Positions 8,062-16,425 of a stretch of DNA of 51,317 bases are shown here, one piece after another; position 1 is the first letter of the stretch; the number at the start of each line of letters is the position of its first letter. This DNA comes from Prevotella sp. GTDB lineage: Bacteria > Bacteroidota > Bacteroidia > Bacteroidales > Bacteroidaceae. Made by a program: the position numbers and the translations under genes. The notes under the pieces are model-generated. The model ran no database searches, was not told the DNA's origin, and worked only from the letters and a program-made list of their open reading frames with translations. The stretch is from NCBI GenBank assembly GCA_016281055.1, contig JAEEHW010000008.1, positions 1 to 51,317 of the forward strand, read 5' to 3'.

Positions 8062-8723
8062 TTTTCGTTGTTTGCCTTCCCCTCTTCCCTCTTGCTCTTC
8101 CATGCGGGATGCATGGCGTCGCCGCCGTCGTTCATCTCCAGCTCGAGTTCAGGCACCTTATACTCCTTTGGCTTGTATGGCACCTCGGTGTCGTCGTAAA
8201 CAGACACCTCGACCATAGCCACACCAGCGGAAAGCATGCCGATACGCTTGGCAGCCTCGTAGGAAAGGTCAATGATGCGGCCACGCGTAAACGGACCACG
8301 GTCAATGACCCTCACTACCACTTCCTTGCCGTTGGCGGGATTGCGCACCAGCAACTTAGTGCCGAACGGATGCGTGCGGTGTGCGCATACCAGCGAGTCG
8401 TTGTTCAACCGCTCGCCACTGCTCGTGCGTGCACCAGTGGCACGGCGCGAGTAGTACGATGCCTTGCCCGTTTGCCCCTTCGGATGCACCGTTGTCTGTT
8501 TCTTCTCCTTCTCCGCGGCGACTTCCTTGCCGTCAGCCTGTGCCTTTGTCAGCGTTGCCTGGGAGTTTTCCTGTGCAACGGTCTTCGCCTTTCTCAGCGT
8601 CGTCCGCTGCTTCTTCTGTGTTCTCTTGTGTGTTTGTCTTTGGGCGTTGCAATACGGCGCTGTCATCATCAACAACGACAAAGCCACCGCCAAACGACCG
8701 AAACATTGTCGGATAGTAAGCAT
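8058..8723 (-). CDS. rlpA: RlpA-like double-psi beta-barrel protein (septal ring lytic transglycosylase family)
   Basis: Secreted, envelope-acting protein; relatives such as Pseudomonas RlpA cleave denuded peptidoglycan, though not all family members are active. From ATG 8723: an N-terminal signal peptide ending AVALSLLMMTAPYCNAQ, a basic Gln/Lys/Thr-rich linker, then the DPBB domain with GKASYYSRRATGARTSSGE, AHRTHPFGTKLLVRN, the conserved Asp in VIDRGPF and the RIIDLSYEAAKRIG block. The C-terminal tail is Glu-rich; no SPOR domain is present. The ORF extends to 8831, but the signal peptide fixes the start at 8723. It is coupled to the nucleotidyltransferase gene by a 4-bp ATGA overlap, a pairing without obvious functional logic. 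A -7 box lies at 8756-8763. Confidence 0.88.
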   Translation of the reverse strand: MLTIRQCFGRLAVALSLLMMTAPYCNAQRQTHKRTQKKQRTTLRKAKTVAQENSQATLTKAQADGKEVAAEKEKKQTTVHPKGQTGKASYYSRRATGARTSSGERLNNDSLVCAHRTHPFGTKLLVRNPANGKEVVVRVIDRGPFTRGRIIDLSYEAAKRIGMLSAGVAMVEVSVYDDTEVPYKPKEYKVPELELEMNDGGDAMHPAWKSKREEGKANNEK

Positions 8724-8755
8724 TTCTTTTAAGATGGGATTTGTTATAACAAGCA

Positions 8756-8763
8756 CAAAGGTA
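8756..8763 (-). promoter_or_regulatory. -7 element of the rlpA-nucleotidyltransferase operon
   Basis: TACCTTTG on the minus strand, about 32 bp upstream of ATG 8723. No convincing -33 box is seen. Confidence 0.5.
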
Positions 8764-8835
8764 ATGTTTTTTTGCATAATTTCTGCTGTATGACAAAGAA
8801 AAAAACGGATGTTACAAATATAAAGGAACAAAAAT

Positions 8836-8867
8836 TTTGTAATTACGTATATTTTTTGTAACTTTGC
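8836..8867 (+). promoter_or_regulatory. Promoter of the purH(N)-mre operon
   Basis: -33 TTTG (8836-8839), a 19-bp spacer and -7 TAACTTTGC (8859-8867), an almost ideal Bacteroidetes promoter. The leader to ATG 8919 is about 45 nt. Confidence 0.8.
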
Positions 8868-8918
8868 ACATCAAAACATCAAAAACCGGTTTTATAATTA
8901 TTTTACGTAAAAACGACA

Positions 8919-9527
8919 ATGGCAGAAGCAAAGAAAATCAAGACGGCTCTGGTGAGCGTCTTTCACAAGGATGGCCTTGACGAGTTGCTGAAGAAACTCA
9001 ACGACGAAGGCGTTAAATTCCTTTCCACAGGTGGTACACAAAAATTCATCGAGTCTCTCGGCTACGAGTGTGAGGCCGTAGAGAACGTCACAACATACCC
9101 GTCAATACTTGGCGGACGCGTAAAGACGCTGCACCCGAAGATTTTCGGAGGCATCCTCGGTCGTCGCGGTCTGCAGGAGGACGTTGACCAGATGGCCAAG
9201 TATGAGATTCCAGAGATTGACCTCGTAATCGTTGACCTCTACCCATTCGAGCAGACCGTAGCAAGCGGTGCTTCAGAGGCTGACATCATTGAGAAAATCG
9301 ATATAGGCGGCATTTCGCTTATCCGTGCCGGAGCGAAGAACTTCAAGGATGTTGTAATCGTGCCTTCAAAGGCTGAATACAGCGTATTGCTCGACATCCT
9401 CAACAAGAAAGGTGCCGAGACAGACATCGAAGAGCGTCGTATGTTTGCCACACGCGCTTTCGGTGTTAGCTCACACTACGACACCGCCATCAACGCATGG
9501 TTTGAGAAAACAAATCGCAACATGTAA
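8919..9527 (+). CDS. Stand-alone IMP cyclohydrolase (N-terminal, MGS-like half of PurH)
   Basis: Catalyses FAICAR to IMP, the last step of purine synthesis. The 202-residue product contains only the MGS-like cyclohydrolase domain: KTALVSVFHKDGLDELLKKL, STGGTQKFIE, TYPSILGGRVKTLHPKI, GGILGRR, DLVIVDLYPFEQTVA, DIGGISLIRAGAKNFKDV. Canonical bifunctional PurH is about 510-530 residues; the AICAR formyltransferase half is absent. The protein ends in a TAA, followed after 34 bp by mreB, with no formyltransferase remnant between, so this is a clean single-domain gene, not a frameshift. The formyltransferase must be encoded elsewhere or be replaced. It heads the mre operon and has its own promoter. 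Confidence 0.9.
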   Translation: MAEAKKIKTALVSVFHKDGLDELLKKLNDEGVKFLSTGGTQKFIESLGYECEAVENVTTYPSILGGRVKTLHPKIFGGILGRRGLQEDVDQMAKYEIPEIDLVIVDLYPFEQTVASGASEADIIEKIDIGGISLIRAGAKNFKDVVIVPSKAEYSVLLDILNKKGAETDIEERRMFATRAFGVSSHYDTAINAWFEKTNRNM

Positions 9528-9561
9528 TCATTAACCATTCTAAAAGTTAAAAATCAAACCA

Positions 9562-10584
9562 ATGGGATTTTTCTCTTTCACCAAAGAATTAGCGATGGAC
9601 CTTGGCACTGCCAATACCATCATCATGCACGACGGCAAAATCGTGGTTGACCAGCCATCCGTCGTTGCAATAGACCGCGACACCAACCAGATGGTTGCAG
9701 TGGGAGAACGCGCAAAGAGCATGTATGAAAAGACCAATGACCGCATCAAGACCGTACGCCCACTGCGCGACGGTGTGATTGCCGACTTCTCTGCATGTGA
9801 GATGATGATGCGCGGACTCATCAAGATGGTCAACACCGGACATCATCTCTTCTCTCCATCACTGCGTATGGTCATTGGCGTTCCGTCAGGTTCTACTGAG
9901 GTAGAGCTGCGTGCCGTGCGTGACTCTGCCGAGCATGCCGACGGCCGCGACGTTTACCTGATTTTTGAGCCAATGGCAGCTGCCGTGGGCATAGGTATCG
10001 ACGTGGAGGCACCAGAAGGTAACATGATCGTGGACATAGGCGGTGGCTCTACAGAGATTGCCGTAATTTCACTTGGCGGCATCGTCAGCAACAACTCTAT
10101 CCGCGTGGCTGGTGACGATCTGACAAACGACATTCAGGATTACATGTATCGCCAGCACAACGTCAAGGTGTCTGAGCGTATGGCAGAACGCATCAAAATA
10201 AACGTAGGTTCAGCACTGACCGACCTCGCTGAGCAGGCTCCCGATGATTATGTTGTACGTGGTCCTAACCGTATCACTGCACTGCCAATGGAGGTACCTG
10301 TATGCTATCAGGAAATAGCTCACTGCATAGACCGTACTGTGTCAAAGATAGAGGATGCCGTACTCTCTGCATTGGAGAACACTCCACCAGAGCTGTACGC
10401 CGACATCGTGCGCAATGGCATATACCTCAGCGGTGGCGGCGCATTGCTGCGCGGACTCGACCAGCGCCTGGAGAACAAGATCGGTATTCCGTTCCACATC
10501 GCTGACGACCCACTCCACAGTGTGGCACGCGGCACAGGCATAGCACTCAAAAACATCGGACGTTTCTCATTCCTCATGAGATAA
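9562..10584 (+). CDS. mreB: Rod-shape-determining actin homologue MreB
   Basis: Bacterial actin that forms membrane-bound filaments and guides lateral wall synthesis. 340 residues, the normal length. Actin-fold nucleotide motifs are clear: phosphate-1 LAMDLGTANTIIM near the N-terminus, the phosphate-2 DIGGGSTEIAVISLGG near 155-170, and the C-terminal adenosine block GIYLSGGGALLRGLDQRL. GVPSGSTEVELRAVRDSAEHA and the FEPMAAAVGIGI loop are also typical. It lies in the order cyclohydrolase-mreB-mreC-mreD-mrdA, 9 bp before mreC, so operonic. Confidence 0.97.
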   Translation: MGFFSFTKELAMDLGTANTIIMHDGKIVVDQPSVVAIDRDTNQMVAVGERAKSMYEKTNDRIKTVRPLRDGVIADFSACEMMMRGLIKMVNTGHHLFSPSLRMVIGVPSGSTEVELRAVRDSAEHADGRDVYLIFEPMAAAVGIGIDVEAPEGNMIVDIGGGSTEIAVISLGGIVSNNSIRVAGDDLTNDIQDYMYRQHNVKVSERMAERIKINVGSALTDLAEQAPDDYVVRGPNRITALPMEVPVCYQEIAHCIDRTVSKIEDAVLSALENTPPELYADIVRNGIYLSGGGALLRGLDQRLENKIGIPFHIADDPLHSVARGTGIALKNIGRFSFLMR

Positions 10585-10593
10585 ACTATATAA

Positions 10594-11460
10594 ATGCGTA
10601 ATCTCCTCGACTTCATAGGAAAACATTATCACTGGCTGCTGTTCATAGCACTCGAGGCCATAGGCTTCGTGCTGTTGTTCAGTTACAACAGCTATCAGGG
10701 TTCTGTATGGGTGTCGTCGGCAAACAGCGTGGCTGGCTTCGTATATGAACAGAAGTCAAAGGTAAATTCTTACCTTACGCTTGCCGAACTGAACAGCCAG
10801 CTGACATCCCGAAATGCGTATCTGGAACATCAGCTGCAGGCTATGAGGGAGGAACTGGAGAAACAAGGCAAAGACTCCACGCACATCGCTGGGCTGACTA
10901 ACCCAGAAGCATATGGTGTCATACCGGCTCAGGTAGTGCAGAACAGCGTTGACAAACGCGACAACCTTATCACCATCAACAAGGGTGAGGCTGACGGCGT
11001 ACGCAAAGACATGGGCGTGGTGAGCGGAACAGGAGTAGTGGGCATAGTCTATATGGCGGGTGCCCACTACTCCGTTGTCATTCCCGCACTGTCATCACGG
11101 TCAAGCATCAGCTGTAAGATAGAGCACACCAACTATTTCGGTTATCTGAAATGGAACGGTGGGGCATGCAACGTGGCAAAGGTGGACGAGGTACCGCGAC
11201 ACGCACACTTCAAACTGTATGACAGAGTGGTGACATCCGGATACTCGGCAGTGTTCCCGCCGGGAATACCAGTTGGAAAGATAATGCATGTTTACAACTC
11301 ACCTGACGGACTGTCCTACCAGTTGCAAGTGCAGCTATACACCGATTTTGCGAACCTGCGTGATGTCTGCGTCATTGACAACAGCAAGATGCACGAACAA
11401 CTGAAGGTGCTGCGTGCGGCGCAAGACTCTCTGCTTCTGCAGAAAAACGAGAAAGAATAA
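10594..11460 (+). CDS. mreC: Rod-shape-determining protein MreC
   Basis: Periplasmic scaffold that links MreB to PBP2/RodA. One transmembrane segment lies near residues 13-32 (HWLLFIALEAIGFVLLFSY), then a coiled coil about 60-95 (LAELNSQLTSRNAYLEHQLQ), then the two small beta barrels (AQVVQNSVDKRDNLITINKG, GVVGTGVVGIVYM-like blocks, and DRVVTSGYSAVFPPGIPVG). Length 288 is typical for Bacteroidales. It follows mreB by 9 bp and precedes mreD by 37 bp. Confidence 0.95.
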   Translation: MRNLLDFIGKHYHWLLFIALEAIGFVLLFSYNSYQGSVWVSSANSVAGFVYEQKSKVNSYLTLAELNSQLTSRNAYLEHQLQAMREELEKQGKDSTHIAGLTNPEAYGVIPAQVVQNSVDKRDNLITINKGEADGVRKDMGVVSGTGVVGIVYMAGAHYSVVIPALSSRSSISCKIEHTNYFGYLKWNGGACNVAKVDEVPRHAHFKLYDRVVTSGYSAVFPPGIPVGKIMHVYNSPDGLSYQLQVQLYTDFANLRDVCVIDNSKMHEQLKVLRAAQDSLLLQKNEKE

Positions 11461-11497
11461 AAAGGAGAGTGAATTAATCCTATAATAATTTTTACAC

Positions 11498-11980
11498 TTG
11501 ATATACATACTGCTTATAATAGTATTCGCTCTGTTGCAGGCACTACTGCTCGGACATATCCACATCCTCGGTGTGGCTACACCCCTGCTGTATGTCTATC
11601 TGGCACTGCTCTTCCCAAAGACTTATCCGCGATGGGCACAGTTGCTACTATGCTTCGCCATGGGATTGAGCGTGGATATGTTTGCCAACACTCCCGGACT
11701 GGCCACGATATCTATGACACTGGTGGGATTCATACAGCCGTATCTGCTGAGCCTCTACCTGAGTGAAGAAGACAACCATGACATCATGCCGGGATTCATC
11801 ACTCTTGGATTCACAAAGTTCGCCACATACGCAACAATACTCGTCACTATATACTGTATAGTGTTCTTCTCGCTCGAAGCCTTCACCGTCATCGACTGGA
11901 TGGAATGGCTGCTGAGTATCGCAGGCAGCATGGTGCTTACACTGATGTTTATATTCACGATTGACAGTGTAAGGAGGTAG
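11498..11980 (+). CDS. mreD: Rod-shape-determining protein MreD, TTG start
   Basis: Small polytopic membrane protein of the elongasome; about 160 residues with four to five hydrophobic segments (for example MIYILLIIVFALLQALLLG at the N-terminus and TFCYATILVTIYCIVFF-like stretches later). Assigned from position between mreC and mrdA plus the family-like hydrophobic pattern and PRWAQLLLCFAMGLSVDMF block. No ATG is available: an in-frame TAA lies at 11486-11488, so the first usable start is TTG at 11498. A weak AGGAG lies about 30 nt further upstream and is too distant to help. mrdA starts 5 bp after its stop. Confidence 0.88.
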   Translation: MIYILLIIVFALLQALLLGHIHILGVATPLLYVYLALLFPKTYPRWAQLLLCFAMGLSVDMFANTPGLATISMTLVGFIQPYLLSLYLSEEDNHDIMPGFITLGFTKFATYATILVTIYCIVFFSLEAFTVIDWMEWLLSIAGSMVLTLMFIFTIDSVRR

Positions 11981-11985
11981 GCAGC

Positions 11986-13833
11986 ATGATTCAAGACTAT
12001 TCAAACAGAAGATTTATCATTGGCGGTTCAGCGATAATCATCGTCATCGTCTATCTTATAAGACTGTTCACACTGCAGATTATGAGTGACGACTATCGCA
12101 AGAAAGCCGACTCTAATGCTTTCCTTAAACAAACAGAATACCCGGCACGAGGTTGCATATTCGACCGCAACGGCAAGTTGCTTGTATATAACCAGCCGTC
12201 ATACGACATCATGGTCGTCATGAATGAAGCCAAGGAACATCTCGACACTCTTGAGTTGTGCGAGGCTTTAGGTATTACAAAGGCTTTCTTTGACAAGCGA
12301 ATGGCAGACATAAAGGACAAGAACAAGAATCCTGGCTATTCGCGCTTTACACAACAGACTTTCATAACACAACTTGATGAACAGGATTTCGCAGTATTCC
12401 GCGAGAAACTGTTCCGATTCCCCGGTTTCTACGTTCAGCGCCGTACGTTACGACAATATCAGTATCCATACGCCGCACATGTGCTGGGCGACGTGGCAGA
12501 GGTGTCGCAGGGAGACATCGATGAAGACGAATACTACATCAAAGGCGACTACATCGGCAAACTCGGTGTAGAGCGTTCATACGAGAAGCAACTGCGTGGT
12601 GAGAAAGGTGTGCAGATACTTTTGCGTGATGCCCACGGACGTGTGAATGGACATTATCAAAACGGAAAATATGACCGCAAGCCTGTAGCAGGCAAAAACC
12701 TCACACTCTCAATAGACATTGACCTGCAGGCTCTAGGCGAACGACTGATGGAAGGTAAGATTGGCTCTATCGTAGCGATAGAACCCAAGACGGGCGAAGT
12801 GCTCTGCATGGTATCTTCGCCTACATACGACCCTCGCATACTGACTGGCCGCAAGCGTGGCAAAAACCACCTCGCACTGCAACGCAACGTGTGGAAACCG
12901 CTCCTGAACCGCAGTATCATGGGTCAGTATCCACCGGGTTCTACATTCAAGACATCACAGGCACTGACATTCCTTACCGAAGGAGTGATAACTCCACAGA
13001 CTGCATATCCATGTGCACATGGATTCTCATTCAAAGGCCTGCATGTAGGTTGTCACGGTCATGGTGCCCCACTGCCGGTGGTACCGGCTTTGTCAACATC
13101 ATGTAACGGTTTCTTCTGCTGGGGACTTTATTATATGATAGGCAACCGCAAGAAATACGGCAAGCCTCTCAACGCCATGAACGTATGGCGCGACTATATG
13201 GTATCGATGGGCTTCGGCTATCGCACCGGCATAGACCTGCCGGGCGAAAAACGCGGACTTATCCCTAATGGTGAATATTACGACCATGCCTACAAAGGCT
13301 CATGGAACGGACTGACCATCATCTCTATATCCATAGGTCAGGGTGAGGTAAACCTCACACCTCTGCAGATAGCCAACCTCGGCGCTACAATAGCCAACCG
13401 TGGCTATTGGGTTACGCCACACGTCGTGAAGCATATCCAGAATGAACGCCTCGACACTGCATATACAAAGAAACACTATACAAAAGCTTCGCGTGCGGCA
13501 TACGATGTCGTGGTTGCAGGTATGCGTGCCTCTGCCACTGGCGGTACGTGTCATGCACTAAGCCGTTACCCATACGTAGCCTGCGGTAAGACCGGTACGG
13601 CGCAGAACCGTGGACGAGACCACTCCGTATTCATGGGTTTTGCACCGATGGACGAACCGAAGATTGCAATAGCCGTATATGTAGAGAACGGTGGTTTCGG
13701 TGCTGACCTTGGCGTACCTATAGGTGCAGTCATGATGGAACAGTACCTGAAAGGCAAACTCTCACCCGGTACGCTGGCATATTCATACCAGTTACAGGCA
13801 CGCCATCTTTCGTATGGAGACCAAGACAGATAA
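11986..13833 (+). CDS. mrdA: Penicillin-binding protein 2 (elongasome transpeptidase)
   Basis: Class B PBP that cross-links peptidoglycan during elongation. N-terminal membrane anchor near 10-30, a PBP-dimer domain (RGCIFDRNGKLLVYNQPSYDI region), then the transpeptidase domain with SxxK at Ser319 (STFK), the SxN motif Ser372-Cys-Asn374, and KTG in CGKTGTAQN near 530. 615 residues is usual. It is the last gene of the mre run. In many Bacteroidetes the next gene is rodA, but here transcription meets a hairpin at 13865 and then the convergent tadA, so the partner glycosyltransferase must lie elsewhere. Confidence 0.96.
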   Translation: MIQDYSNRRFIIGGSAIIIVIVYLIRLFTLQIMSDDYRKKADSNAFLKQTEYPARGCIFDRNGKLLVYNQPSYDIMVVMNEAKEHLDTLELCEALGITKAFFDKRMADIKDKNKNPGYSRFTQQTFITQLDEQDFAVFREKLFRFPGFYVQRRTLRQYQYPYAAHVLGDVAEVSQGDIDEDEYYIKGDYIGKLGVERSYEKQLRGEKGVQILLRDAHGRVNGHYQNGKYDRKPVAGKNLTLSIDIDLQALGERLMEGKIGSIVAIEPKTGEVLCMVSSPTYDPRILTGRKRGKNHLALQRNVWKPLLNRSIMGQYPPGSTFKTSQALTFLTEGVITPQTAYPCAHGFSFKGLHVGCHGHGAPLPVVPALSTSCNGFFCWGLYYMIGNRKKYGKPLNAMNVWRDYMVSMGFGYRTGIDLPGEKRGLIPNGEYYDHAYKGSWNGLTIISISIGQGEVNLTPLQIANLGATIANRGYWVTPHVVKHIQNERLDTAYTKKHYTKASRAAYDVVVAGMRASATGGTCHALSRYPYVACGKTGTAQNRGRDHSVFMGFAPMDEPKIAIAVYVENGGFGADLGVPIGAVMMEQYLKGKLSPGTLAYSYQLQARHLSYGDQDR

Positions 13834-13864
13834 AGGCACATTTGCATGACATATAACATATAGT

Positions 13865-13898
13865 AAGGGCATCACTGATAAACCTCAGCGATGCCCTT
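13865..13898. terminator. Bidirectional stem-loop between mrdA and tadA
   Basis: Arms AAGGGCATC...CTGA and TCAG...GATGCCCTT pair over 13 bp with one mismatch and a 6-nt loop, centred between two convergent genes. It probably ends both transcripts, although the flanking U-tracts are short. Confidence 0.65.
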
Positions 13899-13959
13899 GC
13901 AATATAATTAACACCTTGTTCGTTATAACTAATATAAGTTTATAACTGATTTGATCTGA

Positions 13960-14397
13960 CTACTTTCTTTTTTCTTTGAAAAACATCTGCATCTGTTCAC
14001 GGCACTCTTCTTCGCAAACGCCACAGACTACCTCCGTCTTAGGGTGAAGTACCTGAGGTGCATACTTCCTGTAGCCACGCTTGTCGTCTGGCGCACCATA
14101 CACCACACGCGGTATCTGTGACCATCCAAGAGCCCCAGCACACATAGGACATGGCTCTACAGTCACATACAGTGTGCAGTCACTGAGATACTTTCCTCCT
14201 AGTGCATTGGCAGCAGCGGTGATAGCCTGCATCTCTGCATGGGCCGTAACATCATGCAATGTTTCCGTCAGGTTGTGAGCACTTGCCAGCACACGTCCAC
14301 GGCATACCACAACGGCACCGATGGGCACCTCACCCTCCTGTGCAGCCTGCTCAGCCTCGGCAAGAGCCTTTCGCATATATTGTTCATCCGTAGTCAT
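13960..14397 (-). CDS. tadA: tRNA-specific adenosine deaminase TadA family
   Basis: Zinc deaminase that converts A34 to inosine in the wobble position of tRNA. The motifs are HAEMQAI (zinc His and catalytic Glu) and PCPMCAGAL (two zinc Cys), with NxLGGKYLSDCTLYVTVEP between. 145 residues, normal. It ends the minus-strand envelope run, 36 bp after murI. The family also holds cytosine and guanine deaminases; AMQAI-type spacing and the MCAGAL block favour TadA. A separate guanine-deaminase-like gene lies at 33625-34089. Confidence 0.9.
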   Translation of the reverse strand: MTTDEQYMRKALAEAEQAAQEGEVPIGAVVVCRGRVLASAHNLTETLHDVTAHAEMQAITAAANALGGKYLSDCTLYVTVEPCPMCAGALGWSQIPRVVYGAPDDKRGYRKYAPQVLHPKTEVVCGVCEEECREQMQMFFKEKRK

Positions 14398-14433
14398 AAG
14401 TATCTTTCGCTTTACAATATAACAAACACAAGA

Positions 14434-15246
14434 CTACAAGTCAATGTGCTCTACCATTATGTCCTCATGAAGGAAGATGCGGGCACATTCCTTGAAACGG
14501 TCGGGATGCTCAGTAGTGTAATAGCGCATGGTACCGCCACGTGAACAACGTGCATCCATCTCCGGATGACGATGAAGGTAATCTACCAATGAGGCGGCAA
14601 CGTATTCGCCCTGTGAAACAATCCTAATTCCATCAGGCACAGCCTTGCGCAAGGCATTCATAAGAAGAGGATAGTGGGTACAGCCAAGAATGATTGCATC
14701 AATAAGCGGATCGCGCTCCAACAACTGGTGGATGCGCTTGCGTACGAAATACTCTGCTCCCTCACTGTCGGCCTCTCCTGCCTCCACAATGGCCGCCCAC
14801 AACGGACAGGCCTGGCCCGTGACCTTGATGTCGGGATGCAGCTTTGCAATCTCCAACTCATAACTCTCTGAACGTACAGTACCCTCTGTGGCCACAACAC
14901 CTACGTGGCGGCTCTTCGTCAGGTTTCCGATAATCTCTACAGTAGGACGTATCACTCCGAGTACGCGCTTTGTAGGATCAATGAGTGGAAGGTCATTCTG
15001 CTGTATGGTACGCAGCGCTTTCGCAGAGGCAGTATTACAACCCAATATTACGAGGTCGCAGCCCATCTCAAACAAACGTACCACAGCCTGGCGCGTAAAC
15101 TCATACACCACATCGAAACTGCGCGAGCCGTATGGGGCACGCGCATTGTCACCAAGGTATATGAAATCACGCTCTGGAAGACTCTTGCGCAACTGCTGCA
15201 AGATGGTCAGTCCACCATAGCCGGAATCAAAAACACCGATACTCAT
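14434..15246 (-). CDS. murI: Glutamate racemase
   Basis: Makes D-glutamate for peptidoglycan. Both catalytic Cys motifs are present: GCNTASAKAL (about 70) and GCTHYPLL (about 185), with IGVFDSGYGGLTILQQL at the N-terminus. 270 residues. It lies downstream of the three ompH genes, the usual Bacteroidales arrangement bamA-ompH-murI. A heptamer palindrome (15276-15341) occupies the gap to the last ompH gene. Confidence 0.96.
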   Translation of the reverse strand: MSIGVFDSGYGGLTILQQLRKSLPERDFIYLGDNARAPYGSRSFDVVYEFTRQAVVRLFEMGCDLVILGCNTASAKALRTIQQNDLPLIDPTKRVLGVIRPTVEIIGNLTKSRHVGVVATEGTVRSESYELEIAKLHPDIKVTGQACPLWAAIVEAGEADSEGAEYFVRKRIHQLLERDPLIDAIILGCTHYPLLMNALRKAVPDGIRIVSQGEYVAASLVDYLHRHPEMDARCSRGGTMRYYTTEHPDRFKECARIFLHEDIMVEHIDL

Positions 15247-15275
15247 ACTTCACTTCCCTCATGCAAAAAAAGAAT

Positions 15276-15341
15276 AGTGAATAGTAAAGAAGGTTTTGCT
15301 CGGCGACCCGAAAGGGGAAGCCAATCAAGTTACTATTCACT
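15276..15341. repeat. Small palindromic element with heptamer-like arms between ompH3 and murI
   Basis: The arms AGTGAATAGTAA (15276-15287) and TTACTATTCACT (15330-15341) are a perfect 12-bp inverted repeat around a 42-bp core. The left side continues outward and inward as GTGAATA/GTAAAGA 7-mers. The layout matches the larger palindromes at 34485 and 36690, with different unit and core sequences. Confidence 0.7.
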
Positions 15342-15348
15342 TTCCATT

Positions 15349-15855
15349 TTATCTTATATAGCTCTTTATCTTTGCAGTTACATCTTCTGCCCTTGAGGCA
15401 TCGATATAAGGACATGCCTCACTGTCTGTATTGACAATCATAAGGTATGCACCAGAATATCCGACACTCTGTATGGCCTTGTTCAGTTGCTGCTTGACAG
15501 GTGCTATGGCATCCTGCTCGGCCTGCTTCAGCAGTCGCTCAGCCTGGTCGCGGAACTGTGTGTTACGATCAAGCAATGATTGCAAGTCTGACTGTCGTTT
15601 CTGACGGATGGCATCATCGAGCATCTTTTGCTGGTCAAGGAACAACTCATACTTCTCGTTGAACTCCTGCTCCGCATTCTTCAATTCCTCGAGATATTGC
15701 TTGCGCAGTCCGTCAATCTCCGTCATGGCCGCAGCATACTCCGGCATGTCGTGCAACACTTGACTATAGGAGAAATAACCGATTTTCGCTTGCTGCGCCA
15801 TTGCAGTGGCGAAGCAAGCGAAAAACATAGTTATAGTGAAGAGAAATTTCTTCAT
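15349..15855 (-). CDS. OmpH/Skp-family periplasmic chaperone, paralogue 3
   Basis: Probable periplasmic holdase for outer-membrane proteins before BamA assembly. Signal peptide KFLFTITMFFACFATAMAQ, then a short beta strand (KIGYFSYSQVLHDMPEY) and long coiled-coil tentacles (about 45-120) rich in Lys, Glu and Gln, closing with the returning body strand SVGYSGAYLMIVNT. 168 residues, usual for Skp. The trio lies immediately after bamA in one operon. Paralogue-specific roles cannot be read from sequence. Confidence 0.88.
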   Translation of the reverse strand: MKKFLFTITMFFACFATAMAQQAKIGYFSYSQVLHDMPEYAAAMTEIDGLRKQYLEELKNAEQEFNEKYELFLDQQKMLDDAIRQKRQSDLQSLLDRNTQFRDQAERLLKQAEQDAIAPVKQQLNKAIQSVGYSGAYLMIVNTDSEACPYIDASRAEDVTAKIKSYIR

Positions 15856-15861
15856 GATTTA

Positions 15862-16362
15862 TTACTTCAGTTTGTTGATTTCAGCCTTTACGTCGGCAGT
15901 AACGTCCTTAACGTCTGCGCCCATATAGAGGAACATACCAGACTGTGCAATATAGGTGTAGCCACCAGCCTTACCTACGTTCTCAATGGCAGTGATGACT
16001 TTCTTCTGAATAGGCTCCATCAGTTCGTTCTGCTTCTTCTGCATCTCCTGCTGGTTCTGCTGGTAAGCCTCCTGCAGTTTCTGATACATAGCCTGCAGGT
16101 CAGTCTCTGTCTGCTGCTGTGCTGTTGCGCTCATGGTAGCCTTGTTCTTCTCATACTCCTCGCCCTTCTTCTGTATTTCCTCCTGCATCTGCTTGAGTTC
16201 GTTGTCATACTGCTGAGCCTGTGCCTGCAGTTCACCGTTAGCCTTTGTTACCTCTGGCAGGCTCTGCATGATAGCCTGAACGTCAACGTGTCCGAACTTC
16301 TGAGCGTTGGCACCCAGTGCCATTGCGAATGTTGCAACGAGTGCAATGATTGTCTTTTTCAT
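15862..16362 (-). CDS. OmpH/Skp-family periplasmic chaperone, paralogue 2
   Basis: Signal peptide ending LVATFAMALGANAQ, the Skp body strand KFGHVDVQAIMQSLPEV, then a long Gln-rich coiled coil (about residues 40-125) and the final strand GGYTYIAQSGMFLYMG. 166 residues. Only 6 bp separate its stop from the next paralogue, so the two are translated from one message. It shares no HSSLF-type repeat with paralogue 1. Confidence 0.9.
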   Translation of the reverse strand: MKKTIIALVATFAMALGANAQKFGHVDVQAIMQSLPEVTKANGELQAQAQQYDNELKQMQEEIQKKGEEYEKNKATMSATAQQQTETDLQAMYQKLQEAYQQNQQEMQKKQNELMEPIQKKVITAIENVGKAGGYTYIAQSGMFLYMGADVKDVTADVKAEINKLK

Positions 16363-16425
16363 TTTTCTTTTATTGTTTTTGGTTTTTATTTATTATTTCA
16401 ATTATACTATAGGAATTAAAGGAAA

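Noticed and set aside
8919..9561. Frameshifted full-length purH
   Set aside because: Only 34 bp separate the stop from mreB, and no frame there encodes formyltransferase sequence.
15628..16419. 263-residue Leu/His-rich plus-strand open frame over the ompH genes
   Set aside because: Antisense shadow of two well-supported coiled-coil genes; Leu richness comes from the complement of Gln/Lys/Glu codons.
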